Of a stretch of 64,000 bases of DNA, positions 43,001 through 53,210 are shown one piece after another. Numbering within the stretch: position 1 is the first letter of the stretch; each line of letters begins with the position of its first letter. The DNA lies in assembly GCA_037355855.1 (NCBI GenBank), contig CM074759.1:1240001-1304000 (forward strand). Direction: 5' to 3'. The notes beneath the pieces were generated by a model. The model worked only from the letters and a program-made list of their open reading frames with translations, was not told the DNA's origin and ran no database searches. This DNA is from Pseudo-nitzschia pungens. Its lineage: Eukaryota > Bacillariophyta > Bacillariophyceae > Bacillariales > Bacillariaceae. A program made the position numbers and the translations under genes.

Positions 43001-45786
43001 CGGCACAGGCACATGAACCAACCGTTGAGCGCAGCATACGGACAGTGAAGGAAAGTATTCGGGCCATGATGCACAGCCTACCAGTGCGCAAGCTTCCCCG
43101 AAGACTCCTTATCGAAATGGTATACTCCGCTATCTACTGGCTTAATTGCCGCACCACCAGCGTGTCCCCCACTATTACAGCCCGTGAGCTAATGACAGGG
43201 ACGTTGCTGGACGCATCGGCCGTTGGATTTCAGTTCCTCGAGAGCATGCAAGCCCACCACGGAGATACCGACAATACCATGCGAGCTCGATCGGACGACG
43301 CAGTGTATTTACGCCCCACTGGTGATTTAACCGGTGGGTTCTGGGCATATAACATAGACACCGGAAAGCGTATTCGGCGACAGTTTGCAACGCCCATCCC
43401 AATGACCAATGCAGTAATTGACAAAATTGAATCACTCGCAGAACGCGACAAAATGCCAGATGGAGTTCTGGTAAGTACCGGCAGCACAACCATCACAGAC
43501 ATCGACGAGGATATCAACAGCGATGACGACAACGCCAGCGATGCCGACTATGCGCCAGACAGGTCTGATGACGAGTCAGAATTATCCGACCTAATCGCCG
43601 AAGACCAGGCCCTTATCGAATCAGAGGACACGTTGACCGCAACAGAGCCCAACCTCAATATTGGTACACCCATTGATGATCAACAGGAAAATGGCACAAT
43701 TGAGGAAGCAGGCGAGGAGGCAGATGATGAAGACGACCGATCAGCCGTTGAATCAGAACAGCATGATACAGAGGATGTCACCGAGGCAGAAGAAGCACTC
43801 GGTGACCGCATTCGGAACACATTCGAACCAATTGCCCATCGATTGCGCACAACTGTACGAAGGACGCACAATAAGTACAACTCGGATGACGGATATGCAG
43901 CAACGAGTCGAAGCCGCCTGTTTACTACGGCCGGATTCTCTGCAGCAGTCAGAAAGATTAGCAACGACCACGAGGCAGTCATGTTGGTGGCTGCAGCGAT
44001 CGAGAACTACAACAACCTTGATGCCAGCCAAGTAACCAAGCAGTACGGGGTAAAGCAAGGGTTGAAGATCTTTGGAGAAGAGGGTGTGACCGCCGTGCTA
44101 AAAGAACTACAACAATTCCATGACCGAAGGGTGGGATCTGTTGTTGATCCCCGTAAGATGACCAAAGAACAGGTACAGCAAGCCCTACCGTATCTAATGT
44201 TCCTCAAGCGGAAGCGGGAAGGCAAAGTAAAAGGTCGTGGTTGTGCGGACGGCAGGAAACAACGTGAGTTCATAGCCAAAGAGGATGCTGCATCACCTAC
44301 AGTCTCACTACATGCTTTAATGTTGTCATGCGTCATTGACGCAATTGAAGAACGCGATGTCGCCACTGTGGACATCCCAGGAGCTTTCCTACAGACGGAT
44401 ATGCCGGAAGGTGAGGACGTGTTCATTCGATTGGATGGGACCATGGCAGAGCTACTCTGCAGAATTGACCCAAAGATGTATCGGCCACATCTAATTGACA
44501 GACACGGCAAGAAGATGTTGTACGCCAAGGCAGAGAAGGCCATCTACGGAACCATGAGAGCAGCGATTTTATTCTGGGAGAACTTATCTGGAACGCTCAA
44601 GGAGTGGGGGTTCGAATGGAACCCCTATGATGCATGCACCATGAACAAGATAATCAATGGGAAGCAGTGCACCATCGTGTGGCATGTAGACGACCTGAAG
44701 ATATCCCACAAGGACCCAGAAGTGGTTACAGCAGTTATAAAGGATCTAAACAAGGTATACGGCCAAATCTCCCCTTTAACCGAGACACGCGGAAAGATAC
44801 ACGACTACGTCGGCATGACAATTGACTATTCAGAGACTGGAGTTGTTAAATTCAGCATGTTTGACTATCTCGAGGAAATCCTACAGAACTTACCGAAGGA
44901 GCTGGATGGTTGTGAGGCAGTGACCCCAGCTGCAGATCATCTCTTCAAGATTAATGGGGCAAGCGAGAAGTTGGGAGAAGACAAAGCCGTGATATTCCAC
45001 CACTATGTGGCGAAGCTATTATTTATGGCAAAAAGAACACGGCCAGATATACAGACAGCAATAGCGTTTCTCTGTACAAGGACCAAGTCACCAGACACCG
45101 ATGACTGGAAGAAGCTGAAGAGGGTAATGTGTTACCTAAAGGAAACACCATTCCTACCACTAGTGTTGGGGTGGGATGAGACCGGAGATGTATACTGGCA
45201 TGTGGACGCTGCCTTTGCAGTCCATGAAGACATGAGGAGCCATACAGGTGGTTTCATGACTTTCGGCCGGGGCGGTGCAATAGCCACATCAACAAAGCAG
45301 AAGTTGAACACCAGAAGCTCAACGGAAGCAGAGATTGTTGGGGTAGATGACAACATGTCATTTATCTGCTGGGCAAGACAATTCCTAATGGCACAAGGAC
45401 AGCACATGACAGATAACAGTGCAACAAAACCGGCATTGGGCAATGGAACGACCATACTATACCAAGACAACACAAGCTCGATACGTCTGGAAAAGAATGG
45501 TAAGTCAAGTAGTGGAAAGAGAACCAAACACATTAACATTCGATACTTCTTTGTTACGGACCGGGTGCAGAAAGGAGAAGTAACTATCGAATATATGCCC
45601 ACGGATCAGATGATCGCAGACTACTTCACCAAACCACTACAGGGTTCCCTATTTCGTAAATTCAGGAATGTTATCCTAGGCATTACTGAACAAGAATACA
45701 ATGAGTATAAGAAGGCATATTACAAGGCAAAGAGCGATCGCTCGTATCAGACCGATATTGCTAAGAACACCAAAACGGTAACCTGA
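40078..45786 (+). CDS. gag-pol: Gag-Pol polyprotein of retrotransposon 3
   Basis: 1902 aa from ATG 40078. Gag has QNEMKGIIMKGDA and LQTLGGSKYVPEVG, aligned with element 2, then a Thr/Ser/Pro-rich linker and no CCHC knuckle. The protease motif NPNWILLDSESS lies near 42080-42115. The integrase core has Asp in TLCVDIMWVNG (about 42755), Asp in EIRGDNDF (about 42930) and Glu in PTVERSIRT (about 43025). The reverse transcriptase has TVDIPGAFLQTDMPEG near 44365 and the HVDD box at 44683-44694. RNase H has VDAAFAVHED, STEAEIVG and YQDNTSS, ending near 45640. The stop lies only 17 bp before the 3' LTR. No stop or frameshift is present, so the protein could be made. Confidence 0.95.
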   Translation: MDDSKTQNGIPGNEANTSNNSRQGGNTNSNKRTKSKTEGKQAPAFTGDDQNEMKGIIMKGDALAQDYKAFKRRLQTLGGSKYVPEVGLSIKHMKVITRTEFAPTPVDESEWMDKVKSEDGKETMEENPAKKAIAQQMYQEELKQKVKEYSVYRQDMKKIYAIAVGQIDDEMMDKLEGHDDWESVDTKQCIVGLLTILRKICYQGSKTKVHGETNLLRALRKLLCTRQRANNATEFGKSVTDAYEVVKSLGGSLVMKGFVIAYLEQEPLIIDKTAITTYDTYLTLTEGTRKEVDRLVEQSILATLMIEGSDEDTSKLKETLANQYSLGTNQYPRTVSRAIDMLQQFHNTRKGTRGKGKGTTNGRATTSNKSTGSDKESTTFVTKGTATTVANVTEPNRDNNNDSPPQPQQDSTKTPANAPTKSGTKKLTSRQMLMVAANSDEDFGDTYHSFFQMGVVHSSTNKIMSSTNPHAPVPEPRHTPSRGANFTDKTCPVVPDPPGAHDRPNADTATCALTVASYASTAESSDVSSFNTQARLIPRSCSSHTTSTDSHRSLSDHNPAFLPSPDPPIPLTISIPPTSDYPFVPILPGTAGVELAESTIPPTTTADSPHHNFSSLHYSNSISPMPTMAKPRSESAHVTNGKPRSGDTSFRYNKSIELLLAQPRGGVNPNWILLDSESSVNLICNRNMVRNIRPAEGKHNMMTIHCNSGTATTNLIADLPGFGEVWFYEEGIANVLSLARVTDQFRVTMDSAMDNALHVHKSNGETRRFGRSPCNLYYCDMTKESGILLAITTVEGQKKLYSDLDCRRAEKARKLQEQLWLPNSKSLIKMIDNNLIKNCTVTRRDVQIMKDIYGEHSGIIKGKTVRQQPEHAREDILPVPDKILNIYGNVTLCVDIMWVNGIAFFHSISRHLRIRSARAIGDTKKATIIICIETLVGQYASRGFSVVEIRGDNDFECARDDLLRMTPPIRLSCVAAQAHEPTVERSIRTVKESIRAMMHSLPVRKLPRRLLIEMVYSAIYWLNCRTTSVSPTITARELMTGTLLDASAVGFQFLESMQAHHGDTDNTMRARSDDAVYLRPTGDLTGGFWAYNIDTGKRIRRQFATPIPMTNAVIDKIESLAERDKMPDGVLVSTGSTTITDIDEDINSDDDNASDADYAPDRSDDESELSDLIAEDQALIESEDTLTATEPNLNIGTPIDDQQENGTIEEAGEEADDEDDRSAVESEQHDTEDVTEAEEALGDRIRNTFEPIAHRLRTTVRRTHNKYNSDDGYAATSRSRLFTTAGFSAAVRKISNDHEAVMLVAAAIENYNNLDASQVTKQYGVKQGLKIFGEEGVTAVLKELQQFHDRRVGSVVDPRKMTKEQVQQALPYLMFLKRKREGKVKGRGCADGRKQREFIAKEDAASPTVSLHALMLSCVIDAIEERDVATVDIPGAFLQTDMPEGEDVFIRLDGTMAELLCRIDPKMYRPHLIDRHGKKMLYAKAEKAIYGTMRAAILFWENLSGTLKEWGFEWNPYDACTMNKIINGKQCTIVWHVDDLKISHKDPEVVTAVIKDLNKVYGQISPLTETRGKIHDYVGMTIDYSETGVVKFSMFDYLEEILQNLPKELDGCEAVTPAADHLFKINGASEKLGEDKAVIFHHYVAKLLFMAKRTRPDIQTAIAFLCTRTKSPDTDDWKKLKRVMCYLKETPFLPLVLGWDETGDVYWHVDAAFAVHEDMRSHTGGFMTFGRGGAIATSTKQKLNTRSSTEAEIVGVDDNMSFICWARQFLMAQGQHMTDNSATKPALGNGTTILYQDNTSSIRLEKNGKSSSGKRTKHINIRYFFVTDRVQKGEVTIEYMPTDQMIADYFTKPLQGSLFRKFRNVILGITEQEYNEYKKAYYKAKSDRSYQTDIAKNTKTVT

Positions 45787-45803
45787 ACGATATCGCAGGA
45801 GTG

Positions 45804-46090
45804 TGTTGAGAATCATGTTGAGAATCATACGAGTCGAATCGTCTGCCATGCGTACGTTCACGAAAATAGAATTATTAGTAATGTGGTAAACTGCACCAGA
45901 ACGCTAACAAAAGGGCAAGCACCACAACGTTAACAAAAGGGCAAGCATGCTGCTCAGCAGAGCAGGTGTCTTACACTTTGAAAATTATCTAGTTTATGAA
46001 GTTTATCCAATTTTACTAATAATTCTATTTTCGTGAACGTACGCATGGCAGACGATTCGACTCGTATGATTCTCAACATGATTCTCAACA
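45804..46090 (+). repeat. 3' LTR of retrotransposon 3 with inverted terminal segment
   Basis: 211 bp identical to the 5' LTR, then 76 bp (46015-46090) that are the exact reverse complement of LTR positions 1-76 (39693-39768). The junction shares two T bases with the copied end. TTAGT follows directly. Confidence 0.93.
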
Positions 46091-46176
46091 TTAGTCACTC
46101 CTTCCATTGAAATACAATATTCATGCCAAGGTATCCATACTGGTAGGGTCCTGGAATTCCACTTGAATACTCGAAG

Positions 46177-47304
46177 ATGGCAGGGGCGGAATTGGATTTG
46201 GCATCGAGATTGGAAATCGATCTTCGGACAAGCGATCGAACAGAGTGGAGTTCCGCCACATATCCTTTCCATACGGTTGGATCAACAGAAGCCGAAGAAG
46301 AGCTAGACGAAACCGAAATCGACGCCGAAATCGGTGAAGAAGAGGAGGAGGAAGAAGGCTGTCCTTCCGAAGCAACAAAAAACGAAGAAGACGATGAACC
46401 TTTCAACAACAATAGTTCGACCGACGACAATGAACCGCTTTCCGACGACTCCCCTTACGCTTGCTACCGGAAGAGTGTCATCGGGTTGATGCTGTTGACA
46501 ATCGTGCTGTTTGTGGTGATCGATTCAGTGTTTGGAAAAATGTACATCCGCCAGGGCATCACCGTATTTCTTGAGTGGAACCGCGAGCATCCGGGGACGG
46601 GAGCCATGGCCTTTGCCGCCGTGTATTTTGTCGCGACCATCATTTGCGTTCCGGGGGCGCTACTGACACTCGGGGCTGGGTTCGTCTTTAGCGCCAGCTT
46701 TGACGGGTCGCTGATGGTCGGAGTCTTCCTCGGGACGCTCACCGTGTTTGTGGCGGCCTTCGCTAGCTCCATAGTGGCGTTTTTACTAGCGCGGTATCTT
46801 CTCTACGAAAACGTCCGGGGGCTTTCCCAGAAATACAGCATATTTGAGGCTCTGGACATTGCCCTCTCGGAAAAGGGCTTTCGAATCATGTGCCTGCTGC
46901 GGTTGAGCCCGATCACGCCCTTTGTCCTCCTCAATTACATAGCGGGGGTGACCACGGTCCGATTTTCGAGCTACTGCCTTGCGACCTTTTGCATTCTACC
47001 CGGAACGATTCTGTATGTCTTCCTGGGTGCCTCGGCGGGGAGCCTGACGGACAAGACCGACAACAGCACGGTGACGATCACCGTGATTGCCATCGGCGTG
47101 GTCTTTGGGGTGTTGGCCATCGCACTGACGTCCCACTATGCCCGAAAGGAACTCAACAAGGAAGTGGATCTAGTGAGGAGTCGGCAGTACGAGCGAGCGA
47201 CGTCTCGGAGAAGAAGGCTGGGGTACAGGCGGAGCATCGAACGCAGACGCCGATCGAGATACAGAAGAAATATTGATCGAAAACGAGCGAAGGGGTCATT
47301 GTGA
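46177..47304 (+). CDS. TVP38/TMEM64 (DedA, SNARE-associated) family membrane protein
   Basis: 375 aa from ATG 46177, 87 bp after element 3. The N-terminal 95 residues are acidic and disordered (EEEEEEGCPSE). A membrane helix follows (VIGLMLLTIVLFVVIDSVFG, about residue 105), and then the SNARE_assoc/DedA domain, residues about 140-325. It includes VPGALLTLGAGFVF, a glycine-rich FLGTLTVFVAAFASSIVAFL, the core RLSPITPFVLLNYIAGVT, and a final helix. The C-terminus is very basic (RRRRLGYRRSIERRRR). Relatives are ER/Golgi membrane proteins, and some DedA-superfamily members act as lipid scramblases; localisation here is inferred only. The insertion of element 3 lies close to the presumed promoter. 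Confidence 0.88.
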   Translation: MAGAELDLASRLEIDLRTSDRTEWSSATYPFHTVGSTEAEEELDETEIDAEIGEEEEEEEGCPSEATKNEEDDEPFNNNSSTDDNEPLSDDSPYACYRKSVIGLMLLTIVLFVVIDSVFGKMYIRQGITVFLEWNREHPGTGAMAFAAVYFVATIICVPGALLTLGAGFVFSASFDGSLMVGVFLGTLTVFVAAFASSIVAFLLARYLLYENVRGLSQKYSIFEALDIALSEKGFRIMCLLRLSPITPFVLLNYIAGVTTVRFSSYCLATFCILPGTILYVFLGASAGSLTDKTDNSTVTITVIAIGVVFGVLAIALTSHYARKELNKEVDLVRSRQYERATSRRRRLGYRRSIERRRRSRYRRNIDRKRAKGSL

Positions 47305-49144
47305 TTGTTGATGCTACGGTTGGTTGAGGGTAAAGTCTGCATCGTTGCCTATAGAACTCTGTGTACTGTAAGAGAGAATATCGGTGCTGGTCCAGTCGAC
47401 ATTCTTGAGTCACAAGTTATGATAATGACGGTCGAAAGACAGATCTTCTTTTCAACGTGAATTCAAACGAGTTTTTCAACATGTTGGTTAGTTTCTAGTA
47501 CTTTTTGGAAGTGAAGGAAAAGCATCAACATACTAATTAGCTCTGATTGGGCAAGTGTGTTAATACCTGCTTAGTTTTTTTTTTTTCTGTCTATCGTCTC
47601 CGTGGAAAAGCTACAGCATTGTTTTCGTCAAAATATAACACCACCTGATGGGGAGATTGGCACTATGCTGTGTTGCTCTAAATTCTGCATCGGCAATACT
47701 AAAAAGTATGGTATGAAAGTCCGATAGCGCAATCATGCCTTCCTTCATCTTCTCAACGGTTGGCGAACATTTTATCTTGTATCTTCACTGTTGCAAATTC
47801 CATTTGGAGATTTGCTGACTGTGGCTTTTTTGCAAAAGCATCCTGCAATCCCCTGCTACGTTTCTGTTTCATCCGTAACTAATACCATGATTCAATCAAA
47901 CAATGCTACCTTACTGCTGGGTTGTATGATATGTGTAACACCATTACATCTCCACAATTCATTGTTATTTTTACAACTACGAAGTATTATATTAGTTGAA
48001 GAAATAATTTGAAAAGAAAATATCCACCATTTTTAATTGACTATTAATTTTACTCAATTTGACATGTTATTTTGCAGTATTTATTTGTCATACTTTATCT
48101 TAGAAGAAGCCACCCCCCAAAATCAGAAAAAAAATTTAGAAGACAAAACCAATGTGCAAAGATGGGTGTCTGATGGTGTTGCGTTTACTCAACTCGTCAA
48201 ACAATAGAAAATGGTTTCAACCACGCCGGTAATTGCTAGTACGTACAACTGCAATTTACTGTACTGTTTCAAATGCAGTCACTAGGCATTACATGCTCAA
48301 ATTTCTGCACCGTCAATCAAACCTGGGAAGTATCTGACTAGCACAGACCAAATAGGACTACATGGCTACCTAACAAAATGTGATGGACCTCCATAATGTT
48401 GACATTCTCCGCTAGACGACAAGGATACTTGCTGTTTATGACTTCTTACTGAGTAGGCCAAAAATCACTTCAAATTACAAGTTGGGCATACAATAAACTT
48501 CTTTCACTATCTAAATTAAACCGGGACCCGTTAGAAGATTGGAGCCAGAAGAAAAAGCAATGAACAATGCACCAATTGCATAAGCATTAATGTATTTTAA
48601 TTAAAAGTAGAAGTAATGAAGTGTTGAAATGAGCAAGCGATTTTGATTTGCGATTGAATCAATCTTGCGTGACTGATCATCGTTTGCGAAACATTCTATC
48701 ACCCGCAGGAAGGGATTCGCCCTTTTTTTTCGAGACAACTGTAACCTTATGATTATTATTTCCTTCGTATGATTTACAATGGTCCAGTATGGATACCCGT
48801 TATCAAATTGGAGGCTAGAATCTTCCCGGCTTCAAAACTCACCAGAACTATTCTTCCTCCATTCAAAGTTCTGGAACAAGAATGCCTTTTGGTCGTCCAC
48901 ATCGATTGCATTAGTAAGACGCAACATTCCGCCAAATAATGGAATTGAAGGCAATCCAGATAACGAAACTACAAAATGAAAACAGAAGTAAAATCGAGGA
49001 GCGGTAAAAGGCAGGGTAGTGTAAAAAAATAGATTATGTGCCGCTTAGAAGTTCTATGTCGTAATGTCTTCCGTTATTCGCAGCTTTCTGACGTAATGTC
49101 TTTTCATGCGACCGCAATCGGTTTCCGACGTTACCGATTCTTGC
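47305..49144. other. Intergenic, no gene seen
   Basis: About 1.8 kb of AT-rich sequence with short homopolymers (T run near 47577) and only short open frames. No repeat unit or RNA gene recognised. Confidence 0.5.
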
Positions 49145-49537
49145 CTAGCACATGTGAGCACCTCCAAGGCGATTGCTCTCAAGCGTAGACTTCTTGACAT
49201 GGTGGGTAAGTAATGTATGATCTTCTTTCAGAAATTCTTCTTCAAAGAGTTTTTCTTCTTCCGCAAGGCGGTCTCGTGCCTCCATCTCTTTGGCACTCAA
49301 GCCACTATTTTCCTCACGTTCTTGCTCAAGCCTGCGGTCACGCTCGGCCTGCTTGTTTTCCTTCTCCAACGCTCTTCGCTCCTTTTGCTCGGCCTTCGCT
49401 TTTCGCTTCGCGAACTTCTTGGCCTCGCGTGCTTTTTGTTCTTCAATGCGTTTCAGTTGCTTGGGAGAGAGTTCCTGTTTTTCTTGGGTGCTGTCGAATG
49501 CAACAGAGTCGTTGAAAACTGGGGCTTTGGCAACCAT
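49145..49537 (-). CDS. Small coiled-coil protein, unknown
   Basis: 130 aa from ATG 49537. Residues 22-105 are a highly charged helix rich in Lys, Glu, Arg and Ala (KQLKRIEEQKAREAKKFAKR), predicted coiled coil or single alpha helix. The start (MVAKAPVFNDSVAFDS) and the end (HHVKKSTLESNRLGGAHMC) are different in character. No signal peptide, membrane segment or known domain. The clean ATG-to-stop frame and biased composition favour a real gene, but low complexity makes homology hard to judge. Confidence 0.55.
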   Translation of the reverse strand: MVAKAPVFNDSVAFDSTQEKQELSPKQLKRIEEQKAREAKKFAKRKAKAEQKERRALEKENKQAERDRRLEQEREENSGLSAKEMEARDRLAEEEKLFEEEFLKEDHTLLTHHVKKSTLESNRLGGAHMC

Positions 49538-50880
49538 GATTTGTTTTCCTGTTGAGAGGTTTTGTAGAGTGAAAGTTGTTTTGAACGTTTTGGTGTTTTG
49601 TCTTCTGTTGTTTTATGAGAACTGTTTTGATCTCTTTGTTTTTCATCAGAAGCTTGCTTTTTCGATCTTCTGGCTTGTTCCAATTCTGCATAGCGCAGTA
49701 AGGTTACCTACCGGTAGTACGAAGTAGAAGTGAAACGGGTGTCAACATTTATTTCATCTTCAAACATCAAGTCAGAAGAACATTAACGAAGATACCTGTC
49801 GAGAGATCTATCCGGATTACCCAATGAAAATGACCCCCTAAAAATATCACATGATCAGAACACGAACAGAAGACCCTTGACGCGAACCATGCCAGAGTTA
49901 TGTCTTGAGATTGAATAATCCTTCCCACGAACTCCGATTTTTGAATCCCGCTTGGATAACGTAATACGAAGTACTCGTACTTTACTTCGTACAAGTTTTT
50001 GTAAGTCCGGCTTGTACTCGAACGTACGCTGTATTATTTTTTTGATGACGTAAGGTTTTACTCCTACCGGTACGAAGTGCGGGACGGAGTCGAAAGCAAT
50101 GCGTTGCCGAAACCTGGACTGATCGTTTGCAATTTTGAATCAAGGTTCTCCAAGACCAAAAAGTCCTTCAAATCATTACGAGGTCTTACTAAACGATGTT
50201 TTTATCCTTTTGTGTTTTGAGATGGAAACGCTCACTAAGGTTACGAAGTGTTCCAGTCTACTTCGTATTTATTTCTGACCGTCGGTGGATAGTGGTCTGG
50301 GAACTGGCCTTCACGGTAACCTTACGTGCGGAATGGCGCCGGGTAAGACCTTACGAACAAAACGAAATAATGCTTCAACAAATGCCTCTACCTGGTAAGG
50401 TTACTATTGCACGTACAACTCGTAAAAGTAAAAAAGACTGGTAACCTTACGGCGGTAACTTACCGTAAGGTTTTCGGCACCTGTCATGAACAACAACAAA
50501 ACCAAGATCGAAAATCACTCTAGGTAGAGTTCGGACGTAAGCCTTACCGTAAAAGTAAGACTTACTGGTACGAAGGAGTAAGACCTACCGGTACTCGTAC
50601 TTGTACGCACTAAGGTTACGGTACAATAATATTATGTTTCTTTCTCTGGAAAAGAGATAAGGTTTATCGTCTAGTCGCGGCGATGCCCAAAATCGGCGCA
50701 TATACGCTTTTGCATTTTGGAGCAATCCTTACTTCTAAAGTGTTGATCCAACAGCAACAAGTAATGGCTCGTTAGAAAGCTTGTATTCTCCTCTTTCAAT
50801 AGGTGTATGGTACTATTCACTTTTGAGATGGTCTTGTTGTTGCAAATAGTACTCAACCAAGTTGACACATGATGTATATT
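49538..50880. other. Intergenic DNA dense in GTAAGGTTAC-type words
   Basis: Repeated short words such as GTAAGGTTACC, CCTTACCGTAAG, CTACCGGTACG and TTCGTACTTCG, on both strands (for example 49698-49725, 49965-50060, 50310-50470, 50530-50625). No gene. Confidence 0.55.
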
Positions 50881-51227
50881 TTTTGAGCATGCCCTGATTC
50901 GGGCATCCTTTTTTACTAGTAAAGACTCATTCGACTAAAAATATTCCAGTACTCAGTGGCCGTACCGTATGTTACGTGATGTTCTAAAACACTGTCGTTT
51001 TTTTTGGTTGCGCATCCCTTCTAATTATGACCCCTGTGTAAAAAAAATACTAAGGTTTACGGTACTGAGTCTGCGGGAAATCATGTTTTCCTACAATTGG
51101 TCCTCCAAAAAACATGTGTTGAGGGAATCGAAACTACATTTAAGGGGGAAAAAATGAAGAAATTCCCGCAGAAGCAATAAAAATTCCCACAGAAGCAAAA
51201 AACGCTCCCGCAGAAGCAGCAAACGCT

Positions 51228-51330
51228 CCCGCAGACTGCGGGAATTTATTTTTTTTCCCGCAGACACCAATTTTGAACAAAAAAAAAATTGGTGTCTGCG
51301 GGAAAAAAATAAATTCCCCCAGTCTGCGGG
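51228..51330. repeat. Long hairpin A (fold-back element)
   Basis: An inverted repeat with arms of about 46 bp (51228-51274 and 51285-51330) and a 10-nt loop starting GAACAAAA. The arms contain CCCGCAGACTG, AATTTATTTTTTT and CCCGCAGACACCAATTTT; I see one mismatch and one unpaired base. It is flanked by copies of CTCCCGCAGAAGC. Confidence 0.92.
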
Positions 51331-51482
51331 AAAGTGCCCAAAAAACTGGACCAGCATATAAAAAATTGGAGCAAGCTTAAATACACTGGAGTAAGCTTAA
51401 ATAAATTGGATCAAGGCTTGAATACACTGGAGCAAGCTCAAGAAACAAATTAGAGTAAGGTTACAAGTACCGTATGGTAGCA

Positions 51483-51508
51483 GAGTTTTGGCGAGCTTTC
51501 GAAATGCG
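51483..51508 (+). repeat. 26-bp direct repeat, copy 1
   Basis: Begins GAGTTTTGGCGAGC and ends TTCGAAATGCG; identical to 53036-53061. The 1.5 kb between the two copies has CTTGCTGCTTGCTG runs near 51850 and no gene I can support. Confidence 0.85.
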
Positions 51509-53035
51509 ATACTGGAATCAGCAGCATCAATTGGTCCGTTCGATCCCATGTTTGCGCACTGCGGATACAGCGAAGATGGTACTTATGAGCGAGTTACATA
51601 CAACAATCCGGACGCTGATCCACCAGGATCCATGAGCGCGATTCCCACCATTGTTGATTGTCGTGTCTCCAGCACCATTGTCGATTGTTTGCTCCTGTTT
51701 GCTGCTTGCTGTTTGCTGTTTGCAGAATTAGAAATTATGAAGCGCTCCACCATTGTCGATTGTCGATTTGGTTGTATTTTGTATTTCTTAGTGCTTGTTT
51801 AGATTTGCTTTTAAGTTGTTGCAAAAATAGAAATAATGAAAGCGCTTGCTGCTTGCTGCTGCTTGCTGCTGCTTGCTGGATCGATCGATTTCTTAAAGAG
51901 ATTGTGTTCCGGTTTTCATGTAACATATGTTCGGTATCCACCCCTGTAAATAAATAATACCTAAAGACAACTCTAACCTATCAGATTACAAGCACCTCGG
52001 ACTTCAATCCCATCAGTTCTTCCATAGTTTGCGGCGCCGGTCGACTTCAATCCCACCATCTGGACGTCCAAGGTTTTCTATTGTACCTATGTTCGATATC
52101 CACCAATAGAGATGAATATAATCGAATCCCACAAGTGTTTGATACTTAGCTGTGGGAGTGACGTTGGAGTGACATCAACTGCCGGCGCTATTAGTATACA
52201 ATCGAAAACCTAGCTATTTCGAAGCAACTGGTAGAGCAAACTGGAGCAAACTCTAATTCATTATTTCTATTTTTGCAACTCTGGTGCAAAAGCAATCCCC
52301 CACTAAACTACCACTAAGGGATCTAACCAAATCGACAATCGACAATGGTGGAGCTGGAGATTAGACAGTCTTCTTCCGGAACGAGTGGGTTAGTGTACGA
52401 TTACAACAGTTCGCGAATACGGTACAACACAAAAGACAGACTTATACCGCACAGATCACAGCTACGCGTACTCTCTCGAAGCGCAACAATAATATAATAT
52501 CACATGCAGCAACATACATCACAGTTTGGCAGCGTCTCGAAGAGAAACGATAGTAACAGCAGCAGCAACAGCAGCACGTCGATCGATCGATTGGCCAAGG
52601 ATACAGCGTCGGTTGGTCTTTACGAGAACGGACAACGAAGATGGGGCTACTAGCCATGGTTTCAAGGTGATTTTTTGTTCAAATTTGATCAATCGATCGA
52701 TTTGTAAATTGTCACGTCCATCGATACTGCCGGATGATTGTCATGTACTCGTATTCTTCAACCGGCATGGACTACCGTACGGATCGATCCATTTCTTCAG
52801 CAAATCCATTCCATCTCTAGTACTATGAATTGACACAAGATCCAACCAGCAAGAAGCAGACCAGCAACTAAGACAAGCAAGTAACCAAAGGACTCTTTTG
52901 GCAGTCCCGACGACCACTCTCGTCTTCAAGCAACAAGTGTCACCTATTGTTGTCGGAAACAAAGCATTTGAATCGAAGAACCAAAGAACACTCTTGTCCT
53001 CCCAAAAATAGATCTAATTACGAGTAAGTTTAGCG

Positions 53036-53061
53036 GAGTTTTGGCGAGCTTTCGAAATGCG
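53036..53061 (+). repeat. 26-bp direct repeat, copy 2
   Basis: Exact copy of 51483-51508. Hairpin A lies outside copy 1 on the left, and hairpin B lies outside copy 2 on the right. Confidence 0.85.
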
Positions 53062-53210
53062 TGTATTACTACATTTAACCTTTCCCTCAGGGTTAAAAAC
53101 ATTCCCTTACCGTTAAAAAAATTCCCTCAGCATTAAAAAAATTCCCTCAGCGTTCAAAACGCTCCTGTAGAAGCAAAAAACGCTCCCGCAGAAGCAAAAA
53201 ACTTTTCCTT

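Larger units (their letters stand above)
39693..46090 (+). mobile_element. Copia-type LTR retrotransposon 3, abnormal 3' end
   Basis: About 6.4 kb, flanked by target duplication TTAGT (39688-39692 and 46091-46095). The 5' LTR starts TGTTGAGAATCATG and probably ends at CCTTCAACA (39960). The 3' LTR matches it exactly for 211 bp (45804-46014), but the remaining U5 end is replaced by a 76-bp inverted copy of the LTR's own start (46015-46090). Both outer ends of the inserted DNA are therefore the same sequence, inverted. Gag-pol is one open frame. The same lineage as element 2 is shown by pol similarity, HVDD and the polypurine tract. Confidence 0.94.

Noticed and set aside
49940..49965. tRNA-like GAATCCCGCTTGG
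   Set aside because: No acceptor stem or anticodon arm can be drawn around it.
51488..51957. Cys/Leu-rich open frames between the 26-bp repeats
   Set aside because: They follow CTTGCTGCTTGCTG low-complexity runs; no start or domain support.
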